Assembly (NCBI RefSeq): GCF_003001815.1
Contig: NZ_PVMZ01000017.1
Coordinates: 1-64,000, forward strand
Direction: 5' to 3'
Length of the DNA: 64,000 bases
From: Actinoplanes italicus
Lineage (GTDB): Bacteria > Actinomycetota > Actinomycetes > Mycobacteriales > Micromonosporaceae
A model generated the notes under the pieces. That model had not been told where the DNA came from, did no database searches, and saw only the letters and a program-made list of their open reading frames with translations. The translations under genes and the position numbers were made by a program. Position 1 is the first letter of the stretch; each line of letters starts with the position of its first letter. Shown here in pieces: positions 48,253-56,956 of this stretch.

Positions 48253-51200
48253 GATCCCACTTTAGAGGACCGATCGGTCCAACCAGACATTCTTCCCGTG
48301 GGGACCGCTTTCTCCCTCACCCCGTCCCGCGCCCGCCCCGACCCGTTCCGTTTCTCCTTCAACCCGTCCCGTTTCTCCCTCAACCCGTCCCGGCCGAGCT
48401 CGAACGTCCGGTCCACCAGGTCGAGGCCCTCCTCGCGGTGCGCGAAGACCAGCACGGTCCGTCCCGAGGCCGCGTCCAGCAGATCCGCCATCAGATCCCG
48501 GGCGCCCTCCTCGTCGATGCCCTCGGTGGGCTCGTCCAGGATCAGCAGCGCCGGATCCGCGAGCAGCGCCCGAGCGGTCGCCAGCCGCCGCCGCTGCCCA
48601 CCGGAGATCGTGCCGCCCCCGGTCCCCAGCCAGGCGTCCAGCCTCATCCCGCCGAGACCCACCCGCGCGAGCACGGCCTCGAGCTGCGAATCGGTGGCGG
48701 CAGGCGAGGCGAGACGAAGATTCTCCCGTACGGTCGAGGCGAACACATGTGCCGTCTCGTCCCCCACGAGGACCGCGTTGCCGCCGACCTCCACGATCCC
48801 GGCCCGAGGCGCGAGCAGTCCCGCGAGCACAGCGGCAAGCGTCGACTTCCCACACCCGGACCGCCCGGTGATCGCGGTTCGCGACCCGGCCGTCAGCCGC
48901 AGCTCGAGCCCGTCCAGAACCGGCGCCCGGCCCGCGTCCCACCCGGCCGTCAGCCCTTCAACCCGGACCGGCCCACCACGTCCCGCTTCTTCCGGGCTTT
49001 TCTGTCCCGGTCCGTTCCGGCCGCGCCGTGCCGGCGGGTCGACCGCATGGTCGCTGGTCAACATGCCGACCCTGCTTCTCGCAGCCGCGGCCCGGCGCCG
49101 GGCGATCGCCGCTTCCGGCAGGGCCACGATGGTCTCACCGAGCACCACGGCCGCCAGCAGCAGAACCGCGCTCCATTCCGCGGACAGGGTCACGCCGGTG
49201 AGGGTCACCGCTACGCCCGCCACCGCAGTGCCCCAGCCGGCGTGGGCGATCGCCGTAGCGAGCCCGGCGGCTCGTGCGGCCCGTGCCTCCAGCAGGGCCA
49301 GCGCGCGACTCCGCTCGCCCGGCACGTCCGGGCGGCCACCTCCGGCACCCAGTTCCTCGGCACCGTCGACGGTCTCGACCATGGCGTCACGCAGAGCGGC
49401 CCGTGCCGTGCTGGTGGCCGCCTCCTGCCGATCCGCCTGCCAGCCGGCGACCGCCGGAGCCAGAACCCCGGAGATCACCAGACCGGCGGTGACCGCCACC
49501 AGGGCCACCGGCGCGATCCACGCCACCGCGCCGAGACAGATCACGGCGGTCACCGCAGCGGAGGCGGCCGGCAGACGGCCGCGCAGCAGTCCGTCGGTGC
49601 CGGCGTCCACGTCGTCGACGAGTTTCGTGAGCAGATCCCCACGCCGGTGGAGCCGGGGCCCGGGAACATGCGGGATCAGATCGGCGTAGACCGTGGCCCG
49701 CTGCCGTCCCAGCCGCTCGAACGCCACCTCGTGGGAGACGAGCCGCTCCAGGTACCGCAGCAGCGGCCGAGCCACAGCACTGCCCCGCACGAGCACGACC
49801 GCCGCCGACAGGCTGAGCACCGGCGGCAGCGACGAAGCCCGTACCAGCAGCCACGCCGCGGCCCCGGTCAGCAGGATCCCGGCCAGCGACGAACCGGCCC
49901 CCAGCCCCGCCGCGACCCAGGACCTCCGCAGCCGGCCCCACCACGGCCCCTTCGGCCCGTGACCGCCCTGCCCGTCAGCCGATCCCGTCCGGCTGCTGGT
50001 GGGTGCTGGTTGCGGGTCTTCGTCACAGCGCTGGGCGCCGGGATACACGGCGGGCAGGTGGGCTGCGGTCCAGGACGGCTGTTCCAGGGCGTCCAGGACT
50101 GTCGCGCTCACCGTGGACCGGAGCCGGACAGGGCCGGCCGGCGGCTGGAGGGTGACGGTACGGTCGGCGGCGGCCAGCAGGGCCGGACGGTGGGCGACGA
50201 CGAGTACGGCGCAGCCACGGCCCGCGAACTCGTGCAGGCGGTCGATCACGAGGCGTTCGGCGACGGTGTCCAGGTGGGCGGTCGGCTCGTCGAGGAGCAG
50301 GGTGACCACTGGTCCCGCGGCGGTGGGCCGGCGGTCGGCGATCGCCCGTGCGGCCCGGTGCAGAAGCACGGCGAGGGCCAGGCGTTGCCGCTGGCCCGCG
50401 GAGATTCCGGCTCCGTGTTCGCCGAGCGGCGTTTGATCGGTGACCTCGCCGGTGAGGCCGACGGTCGCCAGCGCGTCCTGACGGTCGTCCGGGGTGGCGT
50501 CCGCCGGGAAGGCGTCGGCGACCGTGCGGGCGTGCGGCAGGGCCGGTCGCTGTGGCAGATGGAACGTTCTCCCCACGGCGATCGCTCCGGCCTCGGCGGG
50601 ATGCAGACCCGCCAGAACGCGCAGCGCGGTCGTCTTCCCCGCTCCGGACGGACCCTTCAGCCCAACGAGTTCACCCGCGCGGACCGTCAGGCCAGGAAGC
50701 CACAGGGCGTCCTCGAAGGCGCCGGGATACCGGGCCCGCAGCCCCGTGGCCCGCACCCCCCACCGCCCCGCCGCGATACGGGTGAGGGCGAGAGATGCCG
50801 GGTCCGCCGTCATGCGGGTGAGCGGGAGGGGAGCCGGGTCTGCCCTCCTGGCGGTGAGCAGGTGGGAGGCCGGGCCGGTCGTGATACCGGTGAGGCCGGG
50901 AGCGGCCGGTTCCGCGGTGGTGCGGGGGAGCGCGGGGGAAGCCGGTTCCGTCGTCGCGTTCTGGTCGGTCAGGATGTCGTCGACGTCGGCGATCACGGCG
51001 CCCGCGTCGGTGGAGGCGTGGTAGCGGGCGGCCATCTCGCGCAGCGGGCGGTAGGCCTCCGGCGCCAGCAGGATGACCAGCAGGGCCGGACCGAGGTCCA
51101 TGCTGCCGGCGGCTACCCGGAGTCCGGCCTGGACCGCGATCAGACCTACCGACAGGGTGCCGACCAGGTCGAGCGCGGTCGATGACAGGAACGCCACCCG

Positions 51201-51947
51201 CAGCACGCGCATGGTGGCTCGGCGATGCCGGTCGGTCAGGCCGGCCATGACGTGGATCTGGCGTTCGGCACGGCCGTACATGCGAAGGGTGGGAAGGCCT
51301 CGCACGACGTCGAGGAAGTGGCCCGCCAAGCGGGCGTCCGCGGCCCAGCGTCGTTGCGCCCGGGCCTTGGTGGCCCAGCCGATCAGCGCGCCCAGCAGGG
51401 GGATCAGCGGCAGGGTGAGCAACGTGATCACCGCCGACGCCGGGTCGGCCACCGCCATGATCGCGACGACGAGCGGGGGCAGGAGGACGCCCAGAACGAG
51501 TGCGGGGAGGTAGCCGGAGAACCACGGCCGCAGGGCGTCCAGACCGGTGCCGAGCACCGTCGTCAACCGGCCGGGCCCGTAGGCGGCGACCCAGGCCGGT
51601 CCGCGTTCGATCACCCTGGTCAGCAGCGATCGCCGTAGTTCGTCGGTGACCCGGGCGGCGGTGCGGTGAGCGATCACCTGCTCGGCCCAGGCGAGGCCGG
51701 CACGTGCGAGAAAGGCCGCCGCCAGATACAGCAGGGCCTGCCCCCGGGTCGTCGGCCAAGCGGTGGCGGTGGCCGGAGTGAATGCGGTGACGATTCCGCA
51801 GAGCGCGAGCGCGATGAGGATCGTCGCCGCGGCCTGACCGAAGCCGATCAGTGCGAGAAGGGCGACCCCAGTGCGGCTCGTGCGGGCGTGCCGGAGAAGG
51901 CGGGGGTCGATCGGCCCCTTCGCCACCCGCCGCGGCGCGGTGGTCAC
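48210..51947 (-). CDS. cydDC: CydD-CydC fusion, heterodimer-type ABC exporter in one chain
   Basis: 1245 residues from GTG at 51947, overlapping the cydB stop (GTGA). First half: membrane domain (about 28-330) and ATPase with Walker A GPSGAGKTT, signature ISAGQRQRLALA and Walker B LLLDEPTAHLD. Second half: membrane domain (about 690-930) and ATPase with GRSGCGKST, ISGGQRRRLATARAL, LLILDEPTEGID. CydDC exports thiols/handles heme and is needed to assemble cytochrome bd. Two unusual features: a 12-residue minisatellite between the first membrane domain and ATPase (332-393), and a 50-residue C-terminal extension made of 7-residue repeats that runs into the TetR gene. Confidence 0.92.
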   Translation of the reverse strand: MTTAPRRVAKGPIDPRLLRHARTSRTGVALLALIGFGQAAATILIALALCGIVTAFTPATATAWPTTRGQALLYLAAAFLARAGLAWAEQVIAHRTAARVTDELRRSLLTRVIERGPAWVAAYGPGRLTTVLGTGLDALRPWFSGYLPALVLGVLLPPLVVAIMAVADPASAVITLLTLPLIPLLGALIGWATKARAQRRWAADARLAGHFLDVVRGLPTLRMYGRAERQIHVMAGLTDRHRRATMRVLRVAFLSSTALDLVGTLSVGLIAVQAGLRVAAGSMDLGPALLVILLAPEAYRPLREMAARYHASTDAGAVIADVDDILTDQNATTEPASPALPRTTAEPAAPGLTGITTGPASHLLTARRADPAPLPLTRMTADPASLALTRIAAGRWGVRATGLRARYPGAFEDALWLPGLTVRAGELVGLKGPSGAGKTTALRVLAGLHPAEAGAIAVGRTFHLPQRPALPHARTVADAFPADATPDDRQDALATVGLTGEVTDQTPLGEHGAGISAGQRQRLALAVLLHRAARAIADRRPTAAGPVVTLLLDEPTAHLDTVAERLVIDRLHEFAGRGCAVLVVAHRPALLAAADRTVTLQPPAGPVRLRSTVSATVLDALEQPSWTAAHLPAVYPGAQRCDEDPQPAPTSSRTGSADGQGGHGPKGPWWGRLRRSWVAAGLGAGSSLAGILLTGAAAWLLVRASSLPPVLSLSAAVVLVRGSAVARPLLRYLERLVSHEVAFERLGRQRATVYADLIPHVPGPRLHRRGDLLTKLVDDVDAGTDGLLRGRLPAASAAVTAVICLGAVAWIAPVALVAVTAGLVISGVLAPAVAGWQADRQEAATSTARAALRDAMVETVDGAEELGAGGGRPDVPGERSRALALLEARAARAAGLATAIAHAGWGTAVAGVAVTLTGVTLSAEWSAVLLLAAVVLGETIVALPEAAIARRRAAAARSRVGMLTSDHAVDPPARRGRNGPGQKSPEEAGRGGPVRVEGLTAGWDAGRAPVLDGLELRLTAGSRTAITGRSGCGKSTLAAVLAGLLAPRAGIVEVGGNAVLVGDETAHVFASTVRENLRLASPAATDSQLEAVLARVGLGGMRLDAWLGTGGGTISGGQRRRLATARALLADPALLILDEPTEGIDEEGARDLMADLLDAASGRTVLVFAHREEGLDLVDRTFELGRDGLREKRDGLKEKRNGSGRARDGVREKAVPTGRMSGWTDRSSKVGSWHGRPHPAPGTPF
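48267..48280. promoter_or_regulatory. TetR operator GGACCGATCGGTCC inside the cydDC tail
   Basis: A perfect 14-bp palindrome, 14 bp upstream of the tetR ATG. It also codes for the Trp-Thr-Asp-Arg-Ser-Ser part of the CydDC tail. Likely autoregulatory site of the TetR protein. Confidence 0.7.
48306..48389. repeat. four 21-bp repeats at the cydDC 3' end
   Basis: Four contiguous units of 21 bp encode DGLREKR, DGLKEKR, NGSGRAR and DGVREKA. The first two differ by one base. Being a multiple of 3, copy changes keep the frame. Confidence 0.8.
50769..50954. repeat. 36-bp (12-residue) degenerate repeats in the CydD linker
   Basis: About five units of TTxPAsxxLTR-type text (TTEPASPALPR, TAEPAAPGLTG, TTGPASHLLTA, RADPAPLPLTR, TADPASLALTR) fill CydDC residues 332-393. 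They separate the first membrane domain from its ATPase. Confidence 0.75.
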
Positions 51948-52924
51948 GACGGGACCCGTTCGCTGGCGACGCGGCGGCGGAAGACCCAGTAGGACCAGGC
52001 CTGGTAGACGAGGACGCCGGGCAGGATCAGGACGCCGGCGACGGTGATCAGGCGCAGGGCCTCCGGGCCGGCGGCCGCCGCGTCCCGGGTCAGGGACCAG
52101 GCCGGGTCGAGGGTGCTGCGCAGGACGACGTCGCCGTGGGTGGTGAAGACGGCGGTCACGGTGGCGGCGACCGCGACGGCCACGGCGGCGAAGGCGGTGC
52201 CCTCGCGGGAGCGCCGCGCCTGCAGGCCGGCGATGAAGACGATCGCGGCGGCGGCCAGGGTGAGGCGGCTGCCCGTGCCGATGCCGGTGATGAGAAGGGT
52301 GACCGCCCCGGCCGTGCCGGTGTGGCGCGCCACGTCGCGTGCCCGCCGGCGGACCGGGCCGGTGGTGCGCAGGGCGAGGAAGGTGGCGCCGAGCAGGACC
52401 GCCGCGAGCAGGGCGGCGAGCGCCCCGATGCCGGCGGCGGGGGTGAGCAGGGGGCCGAGGCTGCGGCCGACGCCGGTGCCGGTGACCTCGCCGTCGGGGC
52501 CGAGGGCGAGGCCGTCGATGAGGATGCCCAGGACGGCGCCCCAGAACGCGACGATGCCGGCGGAACTCACGGCGAGCAGCAGGTCGGCACGGCGGCGCCA
52601 GGACGGCGAGTCGTGCTTGCCGCGGAACTCCAGGGCGGTGCCGCGGACGGCCAGGAGCAGCAGGATGGCGACCATCGGCAGGTAGAGGGCGGACATCAGA
52701 GCGGCGTACCAGTCGGGGAACGCGGCGAACGTGACGCCGACGGCGGCGACCAGCCACACCTCGTTGCCGTCCCAGAACGGGCCGACCGTACGAACGATGG
52801 CTCCTCGCTCGTGTTCGTCGCGGCCCAGGAGGGGGGAGAGGATGCCGACGCCGAAGTCGAAACCTTCAAGGACGAAATACAACACCCACGCGAGTACGAG
52901 CACCGCGAACCAGAATGTGATCAT
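51944..52924 (-). CDS. cydB: cytochrome bd ubiquinol/menaquinol oxidase subunit II
   Basis: 326 residues, ATG at 52924, nine bp after the cydA stop. Eight to nine membrane helices. Conserved start FWFAVLVLAWVLYFVLEGFDFGVGIL, then VGPFWDGNEVWLVAAVGVTFAAFPDWYA, and the C-terminal VLVYQAWSYWVFRRRV. CydB supports the heme-binding subunit and carries no heme in most bd oxidases. Overlaps cydDC by 4 bp. Confidence 0.95.
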   Translation of the reverse strand: MITFWFAVLVLAWVLYFVLEGFDFGVGILSPLLGRDEHERGAIVRTVGPFWDGNEVWLVAAVGVTFAAFPDWYAALMSALYLPMVAILLLLAVRGTALEFRGKHDSPSWRRRADLLLAVSSAGIVAFWGAVLGILIDGLALGPDGEVTGTGVGRSLGPLLTPAAGIGALAALLAAVLLGATFLALRTTGPVRRRARDVARHTGTAGAVTLLITGIGTGSRLTLAAAAIVFIAGLQARRSREGTAFAAVAVAVAATVTAVFTTHGDVVLRSTLDPAWSLTRDAAAAGPEALRLITVAGVLILPGVLVYQAWSYWVFRRRVASERVPS

Positions 52925-52933
52925 TGCTCGCTC

Positions 52934-54346
52934 CTAGTAGGCGGGAGCCGGCTCGGACTCTTCGCGCTCGGCGGGAAGAGGGGCCAGCGGCTTGCGGGAC
53001 AGGTGCACGACGAGGCGGTACCAGACGAGCGCGAGCAGGCCGTAGACGAGCGTGAACCCGGCCAGCGACACGATCACCTCGGCGCGGGTGAGGCCGGGGG
53101 AGATGCCGTCGGCGACCTTGGAGATGCCGAACGCGAGCCACGGCTGCCGGGCGGTCTCGGTGAAGATCCAGCCGAAGGTGTTGGCGGCGGCCGGGATCAC
53201 CGGCGCGAGCAGCACGAACCGCGTGAGCCAGCGGGGTGTTCCACGGCCGGGCTGCAGGAACGCGGGCAGCAGGGGCACGCGGCGGGTGGTGTCCCAGTTC
53301 GACCACAGGTGGTACGCGGCGAGCGCCATCCCGAGAACGCCGGCGCCGATCATGAGGCGGAATGTCCAGAACGCCACCGGGATCATCGGTACGTAGCTGC
53401 CCGGTCCGTACTGCGCGGCGTACGCGGCTTGCAGATCGTCGATGCCCTGGACGGTGCCGCCGAAGGATCCGGTGCCGAGGAACGACAGCAGCCCGGGGAT
53501 CTCGATGCTGAAGAACGGCCGGTCGTGACCGAGCTCGCCGATCGCGAAGATCGAGAACGGCGCTCCGGTCGTGGTCTCGTAGAGGGCCTCGGCGGCGGCC
53601 ATCTTCATCGGCTGCACGGCCGTCATCACCTTGCCGAGGTGGTCGCCGCTGATCGCGGTGACCGCGCCGCCGATCAGCATCGTCCACGCCCCGACCCGCG
53701 AGAGCGTGCCGAATGCCGCGTCGTGCTTGAACCGCCAGATCCCGATCGCCATGAGCAGCCCACCGCCGGCCATCGCGGCCCCGCCCATGGTGTGCGGGAA
53801 CGCGGCGAGCACGACCTCGTTGGTCAGCAGTTCGGTGAAGCTGGTCAGGTGCGCCCGGCCGGTGTCCGGGTCGAGGGCGTAGGCGACCGGGTTCTGCATG
53901 AACGAGTTGGCGGCCAGGATGATGTACGCCGACAGCAGTGTCCCGACGGCGACGACCACGATGGTGGCGGCGTGGATGCGGCGGGGCAGGCGGTCCCAGC
54001 CGAAGTACCACAGCGCGAGGAACGTCGCCTCGAGGAAGAAGGCGAGCATGCCCTCGATGGCCAGGGTGGGTCCGAAGACGTCGCCGTAGAAGCGGGCGAA
54101 CGCGCTCCAGCCGAGTCCGAACTGGAACTCCTGGACGAGCCCGGTGACGACGCCGACGGCGAACGTGACGATCAGCAGTTTGCCGGTGAACTTCGTCAGG
54201 TGCAGGTACTTCTCGCGGCCGGTGCGCAGCCAGGCCAGGTGGAACCCGGCGGCGGTGGCGGACAGTGCGATGGACACCGGCACGAACAGGTAGTGGTAGA
54301 TCGTCACGACCGCGAACTGCAGCCGGGTCAGGTCGAGCACGTCCAT
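52934..54346 (-). CDS. cydA: cytochrome bd ubiquinol/menaquinol oxidase subunit I
   Basis: 470 residues, ATG at 54346. Start DLTRLQFAVVTIYHYLFVPVSIALSA with the b595/d heme-ligand His; LVQEFQFGLGWSAFARFYGDVFGPTLAIEGMLAFFLEATFLALWYFGWDRL; and ETARQPWLAFG, the equivalent of the GRQPW motif. The Q-loop region is short, as in Gram-positives. It takes electrons from quinol to reduce O2 to water at low oxygen without proton pumping. First gene of cydA-cydB-cydDC; divergent from a BlaI-type repressor. Confidence 0.95.
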   Translation of the reverse strand: MDVLDLTRLQFAVVTIYHYLFVPVSIALSATAAGFHLAWLRTGREKYLHLTKFTGKLLIVTFAVGVVTGLVQEFQFGLGWSAFARFYGDVFGPTLAIEGMLAFFLEATFLALWYFGWDRLPRRIHAATIVVVAVGTLLSAYIILAANSFMQNPVAYALDPDTGRAHLTSFTELLTNEVVLAAFPHTMGGAAMAGGGLLMAIGIWRFKHDAAFGTLSRVGAWTMLIGGAVTAISGDHLGKVMTAVQPMKMAAAEALYETTTGAPFSIFAIGELGHDRPFFSIEIPGLLSFLGTGSFGGTVQGIDDLQAAYAAQYGPGSYVPMIPVAFWTFRLMIGAGVLGMALAAYHLWSNWDTTRRVPLLPAFLQPGRGTPRWLTRFVLLAPVIPAAANTFGWIFTETARQPWLAFGISKVADGISPGLTRAEVIVSLAGFTLVYGLLALVWYRLVVHLSRKPLAPLPAEREESEPAPAY

Positions 54347-54356
54347 GGGAGCCCCT

Positions 54357-54393
54357 CTACGACGATTCGTAGTAGATACTACGACGTGTAGTA
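54357..54393. promoter_or_regulatory. two BlaI-type operators between cydA and blaI
   Basis: CTACGA-CGAT-TCGTAG at 54357-54372 and TACTAC-GACGT-GTAGTA at 54377-54393, centres about 21 bp apart, two turns. The TACTAC/GTAGTA arms match the family of operators bound by BlaI/MecI/CopY repressors. The first lies 10 bp upstream of the cydA ATG, so the pair can cover both promoters. Confidence 0.7.
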
Positions 54394-54419
54394 CGACACG
54401 TTGAAGTAGACTGGCTCAC

Positions 54420-54776
54420 ATGGCTAGGAACGACCTCGAGCGCGAGGTCATGACGAAGTTGTGGGACGCGGGCGAACCGCTCACCGTCCGTCAGGTCCAC
54501 GAGCTGCTCAGCCGTGATCGCGATCTGGCGTACACGACCGTGATGACCGTTCTCGACCGGCTCGCCAAGAAGGGCCTCGTCACCCAGCAGCGCGCGGACC
54601 GCGCCTACCGGTACGCGCCCTCGCAGACCCGCGAGGAGATGACCGCCGGTGTGATGCTCGACGCACTGAGCTCCACCCCGGATCAGGACGCCGCGCTCGC
54701 GTACTTCATGGGGCAGTTGCCGCCGGAGGCGCTGAGAGCCGCGATGGAGAAGGCCGCCCGTAACATCGAGCGGTGA
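54420..54776 (+). CDS. BlaI/MecI/CopY-family repressor
   Basis: 118 residues, ATG at 54420. Winged helix: LEREVMTKLWDAGEPLTVRQVHELL, then LAYTTVMTVLDRLAKKGLVTQQRADRAYRY, and the C-terminal dimer region QTREEMTAGVMLDALSSTPDQDAALAYF. In known systems a partner M56 protease cleaves the repressor to relieve repression; the partner follows directly (GTGA overlap). Divergent from cydA with two shared operators. Confidence 0.93.
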   Translation: MARNDLEREVMTKLWDAGEPLTVRQVHELLSRDRDLAYTTVMTVLDRLAKKGLVTQQRADRAYRYAPSQTREEMTAGVMLDALSSTPDQDAALAYFMGQLPPEALRAAMEKAARNIER

Positions 54777-55681
54777 CCGCCCTCCTGCTCGGCGCTCTCG
54801 GGCTGACGCTGTCCCTGGCCGCGCCGAGACTGCTGGCGAACGCCCGGTGGACCGATCGCGCCCCGGTCGCCGCGATCCTGCTCTGGCAGTCGCTCACCCT
54901 CACCGCTGTGCTCTGCGCGCTCGGCGTGGTGCTGGCCGCCCCCGAGGAGGTCTCCCGCGAGGCCGGCGCCCGGCACCCGGAGGTGGTCGCGGCCCTGCTG
55001 TTCTCCCTGGTGGTAGCCGCCGTCATCGTGATCCGGCTGCTGATCTCGCTGGGCCGGGTCAGCTACCGGGCACGGGCCCGCCGCGCCCGGCACCGGATGC
55101 TCGTCGACCTGCTCGACCGGGTGGAACGCCATGAAGACCTGGGCGGGGAAGAGGTGCGGGTGCTCGACGGCCCGCTGCCGCTGGCCTACTGCGTGCCCGG
55201 CCGGGACCCGCGCGTGGTGCTCAGCGACGGGGTCCTGCGCGTGCTCGACCGCGAGCAGGTCGACGCGGTCCTCGCCCACGAGCGCGCCCACCTGCGGCAC
55301 CACCACGAACTGGTGATGGAGTCGTTCACCGCGTTCTACCGGGCGGTGCCGGGCCCGCTGCGCTCGAAGGCGCCGCTGGACGCCGTGCACCTGCTGCTCG
55401 AGATGGTCGCCGACGACGCCGCCCGGCGCCGGGCGGGGGCGGCTCCGCTGCGCGCCGCGCTGGCCCGGCTGGCCGACGCCGTCCCCCTGGCGGAGGAGGT
55501 GACCGCCGACCCGGAGGGTGAATCCCGGCGCCGCAGGCTGGCCAGGCTGGACGGTCCCCAGGGCGGCTCGACGGCCCTCACGGTGGCCGGCGCGACGGGT
55601 GCCGTCGGCCTGCTGGTGTTACCGACCGTGATCGTCGTGGTGCCCTGGCTGGCGCGGGCCCTGGACAGCTGGCCGTTGTAG
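54773..55681 (+). CDS. M56-family membrane metallopeptidase (BlaR1-like without sensor domain)
   Basis: 302 residues from GTG at 54773. Membrane helices near 3-20, 33-55 and 72-95, then the zinc site HERAH (169-173) within VDAVLAHERAHLRHHHEL, with the third ligand probably in LLEMVADDAARRR. A last helix near 270-292 (ALTVAGATGAVGLLVLPTVIVVVPW). The C-terminal penicillin-binding sensor of true BlaR1/MecR1 is absent, so the signal is not expected to be a beta-lactam acylation. It probably cleaves the adjacent BlaI protein. Confidence 0.9.
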   Translation: MTALLLGALGLTLSLAAPRLLANARWTDRAPVAAILLWQSLTLTAVLCALGVVLAAPEEVSREAGARHPEVVAALLFSLVVAAVIVIRLLISLGRVSYRARARRARHRMLVDLLDRVERHEDLGGEEVRVLDGPLPLAYCVPGRDPRVVLSDGVLRVLDREQVDAVLAHERAHLRHHHELVMESFTAFYRAVPGPLRSKAPLDAVHLLLEMVADDAARRRAGAAPLRAALARLADAVPLAEEVTADPEGESRRRRLARLDGPQGGSTALTVAGATGAVGLLVLPTVIVVVPWLARALDSWPL

Positions 55682-55794
55682 GACACTCTGCGTACTGCTG
55701 ACGGTGCGTACAGTTCGCCGGGGTGTGCGACCTTCATTTGCCGCCTTGATCCGAGTACGGTGGTCCCCGGTTCGACCAGCCCCCCATCGGTCAC

Positions 55795-55930
55795 CCGGCC
55801 GATCTGGCGAGCCACCGCCTAATCGCGATGTTCGCGAGCCGGGGAACCGAGCACCTGGGGTGAAGCCGCGGCGACGCGGCCGGGCAGACTTCCCGCCCGA
55901 ACCCGTCAGCTAACCCGGTCGGCGGCTGAA
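55795..55930 (+). ncRNA. c-di-AMP riboswitch, ydaO/yuaA type
   Basis: The leader of the NlpC/P60 gene contains the conserved ydaO blocks in order: GAGCCGGGGAACCGA (55836-55850), CTGGGGTGAA (55855-55864), a variable GC hairpin, CCGCCCGAACCCGTCAGCTA (55893-55912) and ACCCGGTCGGCGG. P1 can form between CCGCC near 55815 and GGCGG at 55921. In actinobacteria this riboswitch commonly precedes cell-wall hydrolase genes and lowers their expression when c-di-AMP is high. Limits are approximate. Confidence 0.9.
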
Positions 55931-55955
55931 CGGGAAGAAAGGAAAACGCACCAGC

Positions 55956-56945
55956 GTGAAACGGATTGGCGCGCGTCGCGCCGGCCTCGTGCGCACCCTG
56001 ATGTGCGCGGCGGCCGCGGTCGGCATCCTGGTCACGGGACCGTCCGTCGCCCACGCCGAGCCTTCCCCCGCGGAGATCGAGAAGCAGATCGACAAGGAGT
56101 GGAACGAGCTCGAGCCCGTCATCGAGGACTACAACGGCACCCACACCAAGCTGGTCAAACTGCGTAAACAGCAGAAGGACCTGGCGAAGACCCTCGCTCC
56201 CCTGCAGTCCCAGGTGGACAAGGCGATGGTCGAGGTGAAGGGTCTCGCGGTCGACGCCTACATGCAGGGCTCGCCGGGCGCGATGAACGCGATGCTCCTG
56301 ACCGGTTCGCCGACCGGGTTCGTGGACAAGCTGACGCTTCTCGACCAGCTCGCGCGCAACCGGGAGGCCTCGATCGCCGAGGTCGCCAAGTTGCGCGACA
56401 AGTACGCCGCCGACAAGGCGGCCGTCGACAAGCTGGAGTCCGAGATCGCGGTCCGTGACACCGACCTCGCGACCAAGAAGACGTCGATCGAGAAGGAGAT
56501 CACCAAGCTCCAGAAGCTCCGTCTCACCGCCTACGGCAACGTCGACGCCAGCGACGGGGAACTGCGTACCGGCCCCTGCCCGGTCACCTACACGAACGAC
56601 AAGGGCGGCCGTGCCGCCCAGAAGGCGTGTGACCTGATCGGCAAGCCGTACGTCTTCGGCTCGAACGGCCCCAGCAGCTACGACTGTTCGGGTCTGACGC
56701 AGGAGGCGTGGGGCTCGGTCGGCGTGCATCTCGAGCACTACACGAAGGATCAGTGGGGATCCACCAGGTCGGTGAGCCGGAGCGAGTTGAGGCCGGGCGA
56801 CCTGGTCTTCTACTACTCCGATGTGCACCATGTCGCCCTCTACATCGGCGGCGGCAAGGTGGTGCACGCACCTAGCACGGGTGACCATGTCCGTATGGCC
56901 ACCATCGACCGGGGGCCGATCGCGGGCTATCGACGCCCTGCGTAG
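55956..56945 (+). CDS. secreted NlpC/P60 peptidoglycan endopeptidase, RipA-like
   Basis: 329 residues from GTG at 55956, AAAGGA upstream. Signal peptide to about residue 34 (SVAHA). Residues 36-195 form a long coiled coil (EIEKQIDKEWNELEPVIEDY, LRKQQKDLAKTLAPLQSQVDK). Residues about 215-329 are the NlpC/P60 domain with catalytic Cys244 (SYDCSGLTQ), His292 (HHVALYIG) and His304 (VVHAPS). Such enzymes cut the D-Glu/meso-DAP bond in stem peptides during growth or division; the coiled coil may keep the active site closed. Controlled by the c-di-AMP riboswitch. Confidence 0.93.
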   Translation: MKRIGARRAGLVRTLMCAAAAVGILVTGPSVAHAEPSPAEIEKQIDKEWNELEPVIEDYNGTHTKLVKLRKQQKDLAKTLAPLQSQVDKAMVEVKGLAVDAYMQGSPGAMNAMLLTGSPTGFVDKLTLLDQLARNREASIAEVAKLRDKYAADKAAVDKLESEIAVRDTDLATKKTSIEKEITKLQKLRLTAYGNVDASDGELRTGPCPVTYTNDKGGRAAQKACDLIGKPYVFGSNGPSSYDCSGLTQEAWGSVGVHLEHYTKDQWGSTRSVSRSELRPGDLVFYYSDVHHVALYIGGGKVVHAPSTGDHVRMATIDRGPIAGYRRPA

Positions 56946-56956
56946 AACCTCATGCG

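Noticed and set aside
48438..51185. A 915-codon plus-strand frame over cydDC
   Set aside because: Antisense shadow of a gene with full ABC exporter motifs; its composition is low-complexity Arg/Gly/Gln.
51851..54391. An 846-codon plus-strand frame over cydAB
   Set aside because: Runs antisense to two well-supported oxidase genes and has only Gly/Glu/Arg-rich sequence.
54773..55681. BlaR1 beta-lactam sensor
   Set aside because: The protein ends after the M56 domain and last helix; the C-terminal penicillin-binding sensor is missing, and no beta-lactamase gene is adjacent.
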